DNA of 64,000 nucleotides from Dryobates pubescens (Eukaryota; Chordata; Aves; Piciformes; Picidae), in contig NC_071624.1 in the NCBI RefSeq assembly GCF_014839835.1, positions 22,728,612 to 22,792,611 of the forward strand, written 5' to 3'. The notes below the pieces were generated by a model, which saw only the letters and a list, made by a program, of their open reading frames with translations, searched no databases and was not told where the DNA came from. Shown one piece after another: positions 1 to 10,150 of this stretch. Both the position numbers and the translations under genes were made by a program. Each line of letters begins with the position of its first letter. Position 1 is the first letter of the stretch.

Positions 1-49
1 AGCACTGGGCAGCAGCAGTGAAGGCAGTGCCAGGAGGGGTGAGGAAAGG

Positions 50-468
50 GCTGATTCATCTTCAGCTTCAGCTTCAGCTTCAGCTTCAGCTTCATCTTCA
101 TCCTCATCCTCTTCATCTTCATCTCTATCTTCATCTTTATCTTCATCTTCGTCTTTATCTTTATCATCTTCATCTTTATCTTCATCCTCTTCCTCTTTCT
201 CTTCCTCTTCTTCATCTTCCTCTATCTTCAACATCTTCATCTCTATCTTCATCTTTATCTTCATCTTCATCATCTTTAACTTCAACATCTTCGTCTTCAT
301 CTTCATCTTTATTTTCCTCTTCCTCTTCCTCTTCCTCTTCCTCTTCCTCTTCCTCTTCCTCTTCCTCTTCCTCTTCCTCTTCCTCTTCCTCTTCCTCTTC
401 CTCATCCATCTTCATCTTTGTCATCTTTATCTTCATCTTCATCTTCATCATCTTTATTTTCCTCCTCT

Positions 469-503
<35 letters not shown>

Positions 504-770
504 ATCCATCTTCATCTTCATCATCTCCGTCTTCATCATCTTTAACTTCAACATCATCATCTTCATCTTTATCTTCATCTTTGTCTCCATCATCTTCATC
601 ATCTTCCGCTTCCTCATCTTCTTCATCTTCATCATCTCCATCTATCTTCATCTTCATCATCATCTTTATTTTCCTCTTCATCTTCATTCATCTTCATCAT
701 CTTTGACTTCAACATCCTCTTAATATTTATCCTCCTCTTCCTCATCTTCCTCTTCCTGACTCTTGGATTT
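50..770. repeat. Pure-pyrimidine microsatellite tract (TTCATC/TTCCTC)n
   Basis: About 700 bases composed almost only of TTCATC, TTCCTC, TTTATC and TTCAGC units, so one strand is nearly pure pyrimidine. The long poly-Ser/Leu and poly-Glu/Lys reading frames here are products of the repeat, not genes. The mirror symmetry is of the kind known to form triplex (H-DNA). Confidence 0.95.
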
Positions 771-1067
771 CTCCCTAGATTACGCCACGGTGCTGGAGGT
801 ACCTGAGAGCCTTGTGCTGTCTCCACAGGAGGAGCACCTGCGGCCGTGGGGGTGACTGAGATCTGCCACTCCTGGAGTGCCTCCGCTGGCCAGAGCCCCC
901 AGCGGCTCCCTGTTGATGGGGGGGACCCCGGGAGCGCCCCGGACTGCGGGCATCAGGGTGACGGAGCAGGAGCAGCCGGGCGGTGCCGGGGCGGCAGCGG
1001 CCGTTCCTTGGGCAGCGCTGACATCTTGTGCCTGATGCAGGAAGAACGGCAGCCCGTGCTTGGAGAG

Positions 1068-1395
1068 CTGCAGAAACCCTGCCAGTGCCCCCAGTCCTGC
1101 CAGTGCCCTCAACCCCTGCCAGTGCCCTCAAACCCTGCCAGTGCTGCTGGGCCCCAAACACTGCCAGTGTCCCAAACCCTGCCAGCACCCCAGTCCTGCC
1201 AGTGCTGCTGGGCCCCAAACACTGCCAGTGTCCCAAACCCTGCCAGTGCTGCTGGGCCCCAAACCCTGCCAGCACCCCAAACCCTGCCAGTGCCCCTAGT
1301 CCTGCCAGCACCCCAAACCCTGCCAGTGCCCCCAGTGCTGCCAGCACCCCAAACCCTGCCAGCACCCCAAACCTTGCTCTCTACCCACCCTGCCC
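1068..1395. repeat. Minisatellite, CCTGCCAGTGCC-type units
   Basis: Tandem variants of CCAAACCCTGCCAGTGCC and of a longer form containing GCTGCTGGGCCCC recur about 15 times. The array is open in several frames on both strands, which is expected of a tandem repeat. No gene is visible around it; 771-1067 and 1396-1756 are GC-rich and not recognised. Confidence 0.9.
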
Positions 1396-1756
1396 AGCCT
1401 GGCAGTGCTAGGGCAGCCAGCCAGCCCTGCCAAAGGTCTCTCATGTGCCAGCACCTCGCCTGGCTCATGGTCTGGTCACTGCCATGAGCCCTAGGAGAAC
1501 CCTGGGGTGCCAAAAATGGCAAGGGCCCGTGAGACCCAGCCCTCCCCCCAGCCCCAAGCTCATTCCCATGGCTGGTGTCACATCCAGTGCTGCTCACTTT
1601 CAGCTACCCCACAGCAGCCCCAGTGGGGCAGCAGGAGGAAGAATTTTCCCACAGCCACCCCAGGGAGTATCTGCAGAAGCATTCTAGGAGAAGGTCCAGG
1701 AGTGATTCAGCTGAGGGGGAGAGGCAGCTGTGCTGGGGCTCCTACAGCCACACCAG

Positions 1757-2300
1757 TCACAGGCTCAGGGGTTGGAAGGGATCCAAAGAGATCATCCAGT
1801 CCAACCCCCATGCCAGAGCAGGAGCAGAGAATCCAGCTCAGGTCACACAGGAACACATCCAGACAGGGCTGGAGAGGCTCCAGTGAAGGAGGCTCCACAA
1901 CCTCTCTGGGCAGCCTGCTCCAGGGCTCTGGGAGCCTCACAGGGAAGAAGTTCCTCTTTGTGTTGAGGTGGAACCTCCTGGGCTGCAGCTTCCATCCATT
2001 GCTCCTGGTCCTGTCCCAGGGAGCAAGTGAGCAGAGCCTGTCCCCTCCCTCCTGACCCCCAGCCCTCAGATATTGATCAACATTGATTAAATCCCCTCTC
2101 AGCCTTCTCTTCTCCAGACTAAAGAGCCCCAGGTCCCTCAGCCTCTCCTCCCCAGGCAGTGCTGCAGTCCCCTGATCATCCTGGTAGCCTCTGCTGGACC
2201 CTCCCCAGCAGATCCCTGTCCCTCCTGAACTGGGGAGCCCAGAACTGAGCACAGTACTCAAGATGAGGTTTCAGCAGGGCAGAGTAGAGCAGTCCTGCTC
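1757..2300 (-). mobile_element. CR1: CR1 LINE 3' fragment
   Basis: Antisense CR1 beginning with the 3'-end signature (GGTTGGAAGGGATC, CATCCAGTCCAACC) and running into the C-terminal reverse-transcriptase/3'-UTR region. It is older than most copies here, judged by divergence. Confidence 0.85.
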
Positions 2301-2479
2301 CCTGGGCTCAGAGCTGTGCCAGGAGGAGGCACAAGGGAAATAAGTTGGCTTGGTCCCAGAGGAGATGAATTCCTCTTCCATTGGGTATTTGTTCCTCCCA
2401 GGGCAGGTGGGCTCAGAAAAGAACTTGCGGAGAATGAAGTCATCAATGCCCCCAAACCATTTTGTAGCTGCTGAGAGCT

Positions 2480-3056
2480 GCAGCCCTGGGGTGAAAAACC
2501 TCCCCCAGGGCCCCAGGGTTGTGTCCTGGGGGATTTGGGGTGATGCAGCAGAGCACCTCGTGGCCTGAGTACGCAGTACTCAAGATGAGGACTCAGCAGG
2601 GCAGAGCAGAGGGGCAGGAGAACCTCCCTGGCTCTGCTGCACACACTCTGTCAGTGGGGCCTGACCAGGCACTGAGGGGGTTTGGGCCGGGGGTCTGCAT
2701 GTGTTAGCACAGCTGATGAGGAGCATGGGAAGCCCTCTCCTGGCAGCTTGTGCCTGGCTCTTTCCCCTCTCCCTGATTGCCTGCCCACAGCCCACAGGGA
2801 CACGGCTTGGCCCCACACCCCCCCGGCTGCCCTCACAGACACACCGCTGGGGCTTCAGCTCTTGCTGGCTCCTGCCTGACTCCAGGTCTCACAGCTGAGG
2901 TTTGGCAGCAGGGGCTGCCCCTTCCCCAGACACTCACACAGCCAGATGTTTGCCCACAGGAGCTCATGTTTAATGCCCTTCAGGGTGGTGTACAGAGAGT
3001 AGGGGTGGAGGTGCTCCCCTGCTCCCCCCTGCTGCTGCCAGCCTGGGGGGCACAGC
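2480..3056 (+). repeat. Left arm of long inverted repeat
   Basis: This arm is the reverse complement of 7409-7986, apparently identical over most of its length; I noticed one single-base length difference near the outer end. It contains the copy of the chemokine 3'-UTR end (the ATTAAA signal appears here on the minus strand near 2969-2974) and a CR1-derived stretch near 2567-2640. No chemokine exon accompanies this copy. The spacer between the arms is about 4.35 kb and holds the plus-strand chemokine gene. Confidence 0.95.
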
Positions 3057-3115
3057 TGGCTCCTGGGGGATTTGGGGTAGTGCAGCAGAGCACCTCGTGG
3101 CCTGAGGTGTTGATT
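3057..3115 (+). repeat. Short direct duplicate of arm-internal segment
   Basis: The stretch TCCTGGGGGATTTGGGG through GCAGAGCACCTCGTGGCCTG repeats the sequence at about 2515-2568 inside the left arm, directly abutting the arm's inner end. Confidence 0.75.
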
Positions 3116-3564
3116 CCCTTCGCCCCTTGCTGCCACCCTGCCCAGCCTGGGCTCTTATGCTTGGAGAAAATCCAGAGAGCCCCCCAAGTGTGGAGTTTTT
3201 AACTGTTTCCCCCCCAGCTCCTGAGTGCAGAAGATCTTGTGAGCATCTGACTTCCTTTTTTTGCAGTTTATTCTCTTTTTTCCTCCCTCCCTCCCCCCAC
3301 CCTCCCCTGAAGTGCTGCTTCTTGGCTCTCAGGCTGCTAGGCATGTGCAGCCTGCAGAGCACAGGGTGCAGACAGGGAGGCAGAGAGTTTGGCTTAGTTC
3401 TAATCATAGTTTTCATCAGCTCTCCAGCCAAGGCCGGTCCCAGGGTGCAGGCAGCCAGGGACCTGAGGCCAAAGAACATGAGGAACAAGTTAGGCAGCAC
3501 ACAGAGGAGGATGCTGGGGGAAAGTTCAGCCCAGGACAGCTGAGAGAAGCTGAAGCTGCAGGGG

Positions 3565-3706
3565 GAAAGCTACCCCAATGGCACAACAGAGGCACAGCAC
3601 AGGTGCCACAAAGCCACCCCAATGGCACAGCAGAGGCACAGCACAGGTACCACACAGTCACCCCAGTGGCACAACAGAGGCACAGCACAGGTGCCACAAA
3701 GCCACC
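3565..3706. repeat. ~47-bp tandem repeat, three copies
   Basis: Three near-identical units carry GGCACAACAGAGGCACAGCA followed by CAGGTGCCACAAAGCCACC. Confidence 0.85.
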
Positions 3707-3711
3707 ACACC

Positions 3712-3895
3712 TCATGACTAACTAAACCATGGCTCCAAGTGCCACATGCAATCCCCTCTTGAACACCTCCAGGGATGGGGACTCCACCACCTCCCTGGGC
3801 AGCATATCCCAGTGGTCAATCTCTCTTGCTGGGAAGAACTTTCTCCTCACCTCCAGCCTGAACCTCCCCTGGCACAGCTTGAGACTGTGTCCTCT
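3712..3895 (-). mobile_element. CR1: CR1 LINE fragment, antisense half of a head-to-head pair
   Basis: Antisense CR1 of the abundant young-looking subfamily (ACTAAACCATGGCTCC, CTTGAACACCTCCAGGG). It lacks the last ~70 bases of the 3' end and abuts a sense CR1 end at 3896. Confidence 0.85.
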
Positions 3896-4013
3896 TGTTG
3901 CTGGTTGCTGCTTTACCTGATCTAGTTGAGGCTGGCTCTGCTTGCAGCAGAGGAGGTCAGACTGGATGACCTTTGGAGGTCCCTTCCAGCCCAGAGCATT
4001 CTGTGATTCTCAG
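3896..4013 (+). mobile_element. CR1: CR1 LINE 3' end, sense half of pair
   Basis: Sense CR1 3' end with GGATGACCTTTGGAGGTCCC and an ATTCTGTGATTCT tail. It belongs to a different subfamily from its left neighbour. Confidence 0.8.
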
Positions 4014-6045
4014 GACCCCACACCATGGCCTCGGGAGAGAGGTCAGTTGGAGATGGAGCCTGGTGGGCTGTTGCCAGCAGCTCTGCTCCTCACCATGCTC
4101 TGCAGCCCAGAGCCAGAGCTGTGAGTGCTGGCAAGGAGAAAGGAAGGGAAAGGGAGTTTTTAAGCCCAGACTGGGCCTGGGGGACTTGTGGGGCCACCCC
4201 CAAGCACAGAGCAGACCTGCTCATCACAGAGCTTGGTCTGCCCATGGCCTGTGCAGCAGACACAGGGCAGCTGATGAGCTGCACAGGTTGCAGAGCAGCT
4301 TCTCCTACACTCATGGAGAGCTGCAGGAGAATCTGGCTGTGCCTCTGCCTCCTTTGAGCCTCCATGGACATCCTGGCTCTGATGCCAGGTCTGTGCAAAC
4401 CCAGTAAAGCCTGGCTCAAGTGGGGAAGGGAAGTGGGATGATATTCCTCCTGAGATACAGGTGAGCCCCAGGGACTGGGGGGTGCTCAGGGGCTGCCAGC
4501 TCCTCCAGCCCAGCCTGGGCTGAAATTCCTCCTTCCTGCTCCAGAATCCCCCACCTGCAGGGTCTGCTCATCCTGGGGGGCAGATGCCAGTGGCAGGGCT
4601 CAGGACAGAGGGCTGCACAGGTGCCAGGAATGCCATCACTAGAATTCCCCTGCCTGATGTGTCCCAGCGTTGGTCATGCTTTTCCCAGTCTTTAAGAAGG
4701 GCCTTTCCCAGCCTCAATAAAGCCTCTTTTGTTTCCTTTGTCTTTTCTGTTTCACTTTCTTTTTACAGGGAACATTTTCTACCCTTGGGAGGCCACATTT
4801 ACCCTCACTGGTCCAGAAGCTCCTCGGTGGGTGTGAGTAAGAGGGAGGACAAGAGGGAAAGGATGGATCCCAGAAGGGAAAGGCAATCCAGGCAGCTGCA
4901 CTGGAGCAGGACCAGGGGCATCTGCTTTCCTTCACTCCCCAGGGCATCCCAGGGGAGAGATTAAATGGCAGCTGGGGTGATGAAAGGTCCTTTGCTCCAC
5001 CAGCCAGGCATGCAAACATGACCCCCCTCCCTTGCCCACAGCCACCAGCCCTGTGGCATCACATCACCACTAGCCCTGTACCCCAGCACGTGTGCCCAGG
5101 GGAACTGATGGCTGGGAAATGGCTTTGGAGCAGAGCAAAGGGAAGGACATAAGGAGCCCTGCTGTGGAGCTGGCCCTCTGTTGCCATCACAACAGGTTCC
5201 TGCCTGAACCAGCACCCCTTGCCCTCCCCAGCTGAGTCTCCATGGGGGGGGGCTGCACCCCCAGATGGTCAAAGCAGTGAGAGGGTGACCTTGGCATCCC
5301 CACCCCTCATGCAGTGGGAGGTGGCTGCTGGGGATGTGCATCTGCACCCCACACTGCTTCCCACCAGCTGCTGGCAGCTGGGCTGTGCCTCAGGCTTTGC
5401 CAGGGCTGGGGGGAGAGGCAGCTTCTTGGACAGCTGCTGGCAGACAGATTCTGCTGGGGAAGCCCCAGACTGGCCTCTGCCTTTCCCAACTCATCACAGC
5501 CGACAGCACCAGTGGCTGCTTCGGTGCTGGGGGAGGTGAACGGAGCCACCTGGCCCTGAGGGGCCCCCTGAACACCCCAAAACCCAGCAAAGAGCTGAGT
5601 GCATGACTGGTGCAACTGAACAGAAGCCATTTCTCTAGGGCTTTTTTTAGGAGCTGGGTTATCTGGCTGTTTGTTCCCTGGATGCAAAGGGATTAGAACC
5701 AAAACTCTGGGCATGGCCTGTTGGGGGAGGGAGTGGGGGGGGATAGAGGGTGAGTGCTGGGCACCCTGTAGGGTGCTGAGACAGACCCTGATTCCATGCA
5801 GGGGAGATCTCAGACCACAGCCTGGCTGGGGGATGGGAGTGTGGAAGCAGGAGCTCAAGAAAAACATCCCAAACCCGTCAGGGGTCAAAAGCACAGCCCA
5901 GGATCAAGTTTTTCCCTTCCCAGGCTGTGCTGGCAGGGAAATGAGCATTGCTCACCCTCTGTGCTTTGGGACGTGGCAAGGGACCAGATCCTCCCCCTGC
6001 CCACACAGCTGCCGGCCCCGGGGGCAGCCAGCCCTGCTGCTTGTC
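4014..6045. other. Spacer without recognised gene
   Basis: GC-rich spacer inside the inverted repeat, upstream of the plus-strand chemokine. I see no exon with convincing splice signals or family similarity. An AATAAAG followed by a T-rich stretch sits near 4717-4760 but has no supporting context. Confidence 0.6.
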
Positions 6046-6053
6046 CATAAAAG
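6046..6053 (+). promoter_or_regulatory. TATA box of plus-strand CC chemokine
   Basis: CATAAAAG lies 76-83 bases before the start codon, in the usual position for an inducible chemokine promoter. The transcription start near 6075-6085 is inferred. Confidence 0.6.
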
Positions 6054-6128
6054 CCTCCCCTCAGCCCTGACCCCGGCAGACAGCAGCTTTGCCCCGGCAC
6101 CACCGAGCAGCCCTGCTGCAGACCCGGC

Positions 6129-7113
6129 ATGGGGAAGGCAGCTGGGGTGGTTTGTGCCTTCATCTTCCTCCTTGCGGCGCTGCACTGCCAGAGCCTGGCT
6201 CAGAGTGAGCGCTGCCACCCCGCGGGCTCGGGGACAGGGACAGCTCTTGGGTTTGTGCTCAGGCTGCTGGGGGACAGACTGAGGCAGTTCAGTCTGGAGA
6301 AGAGAAGGCTCCCAGGAGACCTAATTGTGGCCTTCCAGGATCTGCAGGGGGCTCCAACAAAGCTGGGGAGGGACTGTTGAGGGTGTCAGGGAGGGACAGG
6401 ACTGGGGAGGATGGAGCAGAACTAGAAATGGGGAGATTCAGATTGGATGTGAGGAAGAAGTTGCTCCCCAGGAGGGTGGTGAGAGCCTGGCACAGGTTGC
6501 CCAGGGAGGTGGTGGCAGCCTCCTGCCTGGAGGTGTTTGCAGCCAGGCTGGAGGTTGCTGTGAGCAACCTGCTGCAGTGTGAGGTGTCCCTGGCCATGGC
6601 AGGGGGTTGGAACTGGCTGATTCTTGAGCTCCCTTCCAACCCTAACAATTCTCTGCTCACAGTGGGAGGGGGGAGATGGGAGATGGGGGTCTCCAGGCCA
6701 AGAGCAGCTTGTGTTGTCCCCCCAGGAGCCCCGGCTGTGCCCGACAAATGCTGCTTCAACTTCCAGACCAGGAGGATCAAGAGAGACAACATCGTCGCCT
6801 GCTACCCCACCAGCCCCGAGTGCCCACACCAGGCTGTGATGTGAGTACCCCTGCCCTGCTGCTGGCTACAGCCCCTCTAAGACCCTGCCAGCCCCTGTGC
6901 CTTGCTTGCACGGCTCCAGTCCTGATTCTCTGTTTCTCCAAGCCCCTCAGAAACTCGGCCCTGGGGTCTCCATCTTCCCTGCTAATTCTGTCTTCTCTCT
7001 GCCCCAGCTTCAGGGTGAGAAATGGGAAGGAGATCTGCACCCAGGCAAGCAGGGCCTGGGTGAAGAGGTACCAGCAGAGCTTCCAAGTCAGCTCCTTCTC
7101 CATCCCCAGCTAG
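6129..7113 (+). CDS. CC chemokine, monocyte-chemoattractant-like (98 aa, 3 exons)
   Basis: A secreted ligand of CC chemokine receptors that would recruit leukocytes. Exons are 6129-6204, 6726-6840 and 7008-7113, with GT/AG junctions in consistent phase (1, then 2) and the standard three-exon CC layout. Residues 1-24 form a hydrophobic signal peptide ending near SLAQ. Exon 2 carries the adjacent cysteine pair (DKCCFNF) and the third cysteine of the family (SPECPHQAV). Exon 3 carries the fourth (GKEICTQASRAWVKRY) and the C-terminal helix, ending SFSIPS-stop. The mature form resembles the MCP/CCL7-8-13 group through CCFNF, the basic 30s loop and AVIFRVRNGKEIC, but orthology to one mammalian gene cannot be assigned. 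Intron 1 contains a sense CR1. The gene lies between the arms of an inverted repeat, and its 3'-UTR end lies inside the right arm. Confidence 0.9.
6268..6655 (+). mobile_element. CR1: CR1 LINE in chemokine intron 1
   Basis: Sense CR1 3' part (GGAGAAGAGAAGGCTCCCAG to CCTTCCAACCCTAACAATTCT), of the subfamily with GGTGTCAGGGAGGGA. It sits in the same direction as the host gene. Confidence 0.9.
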
Positions 7114-7408
7114 CTGGGAGGCTGGAGGCACTGCAGGGAGTCTCCTCCGTGGGAGATGGGACACTGGAGGCAGCCCCTTTGCAGAGGACTCACACCTGGA
7201 TGCAGCATCCCAGCATGCTGGGACAGCCCTCACCACCTCCTCGAAGGCAAAGGGCCTTTGCCACCCCTGGCATCCCAGTGGGACAGGACATGCCAACCCT
7301 GCAGGGTGCTGGGGTCCAGGCTTGCTGCCAGCCCCAGTGCTCTCAGCCCTGCTCTGCACACAGGCAGCTGCCTATGCCCCTGGCAGGCATCAGCAGCATG
7401 CCAGGGAG

Positions 7409-7986
7409 GCTGTGCCCCCCAGGCTGGCAGCAGCAGGGGGGAGCAGGGGAGCACCTCCACCCCTACTCTCTGTACACCACCCTGAAGGGCATTAAACATG
7501 AGCTCCTGTGGGCAAACATCTGGCTGTGTGAGTGTCTGGGGAAGGGGCAGCCCCTGCTGCCAAACCTCAGCTGTGAGACCTGGAGTCAGGCAGGAGCCAG
7601 CAAGAGCTGAAGCCCCAGCGGTGTGTCTGTGAGGGCAGCCGGGGGGGTGTGGGGCCAAGCCGTGTCCCTGTGGGCTGTGGGCAGGCAATCAGGGAGAGGG
7701 GAAAGAGCCAGGCACAAGCTGCCAGGAGAGGGCTTCCCATGCTCCTCATCAGCTGTGCTAACACATGCAGACCCCCGGCCCAAACCCCCTCAGTGCCTGG
7801 TCAGGCCCCACTGACAGAGTGTGTGCAGCAGAGCCAGGGAGGTTCTCCTGCCCCTCTGCTCTGCCCTGCTGAGTCCTCATCTTGAGTACTGCGTACTCAG
7901 GCCACGAGGTGCTCTGCTGCATCACCCCAAATCCCCCAGGACACAACCCTGGGGCCCTGGGGGAGGTTTTTTCCCCCCAGGGCTGC
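7409..7986 (-). repeat. Right arm of long inverted repeat
   Basis: Reverse complement of 2480-3056. It starts 296 bases after the chemokine stop codon and includes the likely polyadenylation signal ATTAAA at 7491-7496. It ends precisely at the start of a 42-bp minisatellite. Confidence 0.95.
7491..7496 (+). terminator. Likely poly(A) signal of plus-strand chemokine
   Basis: ATTAAA about 378 bases after the stop codon at 7113, within the inverted-repeat arm. No better signal is seen between the stop and this position. Confidence 0.45.
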
Positions 7987-8312
7987 CTATACCCCTTGAG
8001 GCAGCACCCACACCCCTTGGGTAGTGCCTATACCCCTTGAGGCAGCACCCACGCCCCTTGGGGTAGTGCCTATACCCCTTGAGGCAGCACCCACGCCCCT
8101 TGGGGTAGTGCCTATACCCCTTGAGGCAGCACCCACACCCCTTGGGGTAGTGCCTGTACCCCTTGAGGCAGCACCCACACCCCTTGGGGTAGTGCCTGTA
8201 CCCCTTGAGGCAGCACCCACACCCCTTGGGGTAGTGCCTATACCCCTTGAGGCAGCACCCACACCCCTTGGGGTAGTGCCTATACCCCTTGAGGCAGCAC
8301 CCACACCCCTCA
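7987..8312. repeat. 42-bp minisatellite, about 7.7 copies
   Basis: Units alternate TATACCCCTTGAGGCAGCAC and CCACACCCCTTGGGGTAGTG, with very little variation (Cys-free Pro/Leu/Gly-coding frames on both strands are artefacts). The array abuts the right inverted-repeat arm. Confidence 0.95.
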
Positions 8313-8577
8313 TGCCTCCTCTCACCTCCTCTCAGCCTGCATCTCCCATGGCAGGTGATGCTGCAAGGAGATGCTCATCCAGCAGAAGGTTCCTGTCCTC
8401 CTCAGGACAGAACTTGCACCCAGCACTTCTCAACTGCTGCCACCAGGCTGTGGAGTGAGCCACCCCCAGCCCTCCACCCACCCTTCCCCCCCTGGCACCC
8501 TGCTGCTAAATCCCCTCCTGTAGCAGGGCCCCAGCAGGGACTTGAGAGCCACCCAAAGGGGTTGACAGCACAAACAC

Positions 8578-8583
8578 TTTATT
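8578..8583 (-). terminator. Poly(A) signal of minus-strand chemokine
   Basis: AATAAA on the minus strand, 308-313 bases after the stop codon at 8891-8893. Confidence 0.6.
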
Positions 8584-8631
8584 TAGGCAAACAAACTCCC
8601 GAGTCCTGTTAAAGAATTAACAGATTCCATC

Positions 8632-8775
8632 CATCCAGTATAAATAGTTTGGGTTTAAATTAGTATTTATAGAGAGTTTATCTTCCCCCCCCCCCCCTTT
8701 TTTTTTTGTATTTTCCCTTTTCTTAGCAAAACCAAAAAATTAATAACATTTAATTTAACTTAAATAAGTTAAATA
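8632..8775 (-). promoter_or_regulatory. AU-rich 3'-UTR element of minus-strand chemokine
   Basis: On the minus strand this AT-rich stretch contains several ATTTA pentamers (CTATTTAAC, TTATTTAAG, CTATTTATA), between the stop codon and the AATAAA. AUUUA clusters are known to shorten the life of chemokine mRNAs. The function here is inferred. Confidence 0.55.
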
Positions 8776-8890
8776 GAATCCATGGTCCTCGCTCAGCAGA
8801 AGGCTGAGGCTCCAGCTCTCTCTCTCCTGTGCTGGAGGCTGAGCACGGCAGGGTGGAGCCAGGGATGCGGTGGGAGGCAGCAGGGGAGGG

Positions 8891-10048
8891 TCAGTTCTGC
8901 GGGGTCTGGAAGTGCCGCAGCCGTGCCTGCACCCAGCGTGCCTGGGGGTCCGCGCACAGCTCCTTCTTCTTGGTCACCAGGCTGCCGGGAGAGAAACCGC
9001 GTTGGGATGCCTGGCCAGGGCAGCAGGGTGCAAGAGCTGGGTGCCACCTACAGCACCTCAAAGGTCCCTGGCCGGGTGTCCGTCTCTCTCCTGTCCCCCC
9101 TCGGGGCACATCCCCAGCCGCCTACAGCACTTCAAAGGTCCCCGGCCGAGTGTCAGCCTCCTGTCCAACCTCGGGGCATGTCCCCAGATGCTGACAGCAC
9201 CCCAAAGGTCCCTGGCCGGGTGTCCGTCTCTCTCCTGTCCCCCGCGGGGCACGTCCCCAGATGCTGACAGCACCCCTAAGGTCCCCGGCCGGGTGTCCGT
9301 CTCTCTTCTGTCCCCCGCGGGGCACGTCCCCAGATGCTGACAGCACCCCTAAGGTCCCTGGCCGGGTGTCCGTCTCTCTCCTGTCCCCCGCGGGGCATGT
9401 CCCCAGCCGCCGACAGCACCCCTAAGGTCCCCGGCCGGGTGTCCGTCTCTCTTCTGTCCCCCGCGGGGCACGTCCCCAGATGCTGACAGCACCCCTAAGG
9501 TCCCTGGCCGGGTGTCCATCTCTCTCCTGTCCCCCCTCGGGGCCCCTTCCCATTCCGAGCCCCTATCAGTGCTGGGTACTTACATCACCCCCGGCTGGGC
9601 GCAGCTGCTGCTGGTGGTGTAGACAGAGGTGATGAGGCTCAGTGGGACGGGGCGGGGATGGTACTTGAAGCAGCAGGTGGAAGGGACGCCGTCTGTCAGG
9701 ACAAAGAGACAGCCCCGGTGAGACTCCGGGCTACACCACAGGCCCGGCGCCACCAGCGCTCAGGGCTCCCGGCGCTTGCACATCCCCCGCCCTGTGTCAT
9801 ATCGCCGAGCAGTGGCCCCCAGGCCGGGCCTGGCTCCAAGCCTGTTTCTCAGCATTGGTGGTGGTCTCCCAACCCTCCCCACGGCCACCAGGGTCCCCGC
9901 AGGCAGGGCTGAGAGCGTCTGGCTGCCCGACAGCTCCTGTGGGCACGGGGGAGGAGGCAGCGACGCCGGACTCACCGAGATGTGCCGCGGCCGGGGAGCA
10001 GGTGGCAAGGAGGAGCAGAGCAAGCAGGGCAGCTGCCAGGACCTTCAT
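8891..10048 (-). CDS. CC chemokine, CCL3/4/5-like (90 aa, 3 exons)
   Basis: A secreted inflammatory CC chemokine. Coding exons on the minus strand are 9976-10048, 9584-9692 and 8891-8981, with correct GT/AG junctions and phases 1 and 2 as in the family. The signal peptide is very hydrophobic (MKVLAAALLALLLLATCSP, then AAAHL). Exon 2 has STCCFKYHPRPVPLSLI, with the CC pair and the proline-rich loop, and the third cysteine in SSSCAQPGV. Exon 3 has KKKELCADPQARWVQ with the fourth cysteine and the ADP..WV motif of the MIP-1/RANTES group, ending TPQN-stop. It is divergent from the upstream plus-strand chemokine in sequence and orientation, and the two genes converge. Intron 2 is largely a 73-bp minisatellite. 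A TATA-like box and an AU-rich 3' UTR suggest an inducible, short-lived mRNA. Which named avian CCL it is cannot be settled from sequence alone. Confidence 0.9.
9045..9542. repeat. 73-bp minisatellite filling chemokine intron 2
   Basis: About 6.5 units of 70-75 bp, each with AAGGTCCCTGGCCGGGTGTC and GGGGCACGTCCCCAGATGCT; the last four spacings are exactly 73. It ends about 40 bases from the exon 2 donor. Confidence 0.95.
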
Positions 10049-10140
10049 GGTGCTGTGGGAGTCGCGGGATCTGCGAGCAGAGCTGGAGCTGGGAGGTGCA
10101 GGGCTCTCCTCTGGGCGATGCTGGGCCCTGGGGCAGTGCC

Positions 10141-10150
10141 CTCCTTTTAT
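10141..10150 (-). promoter_or_regulatory. TATA box of minus-strand chemokine
   Basis: ATAAAAGGAG on the minus strand, about 93-102 bases upstream of the start codon at 10048. Confidence 0.6.

Noticed and set aside
18-826. Several long reading frames rich in Ser/Leu or Glu/Lys
   Set aside because: They are products of the TTCATC/TTCCTC repeat and exist in several frames on both strands.
2567-2640. Second chemokine gene on the minus strand next to the left inverted-repeat arm
   Set aside because: Only the 3'-flank copy is present; no exon with the CC motif or the C-terminal helix was found between 3057 and 6000 on the minus strand.
3416-3540. Hydrophobic minus-strand peptide (PNLFLMFFGLRSLAACT)
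   Set aside because: No family match, no signal for a start or splice partners; likely chance.
4690-4765. AATAAAG plus T-rich stretch resembling the end of an LTR
   Set aside because: No TATA-like element, terminal motif or second copy supports an LTR, so it was not called.
7987-8458. Proline-rich repetitive frames
   Set aside because: They are read from the 42-bp minisatellite on both strands.
8024-9540. Regularly spaced repeats that could suggest a CRISPR array
   Set aside because: These are head-to-tail minisatellites without unique spacers, in a vertebrate sequence.
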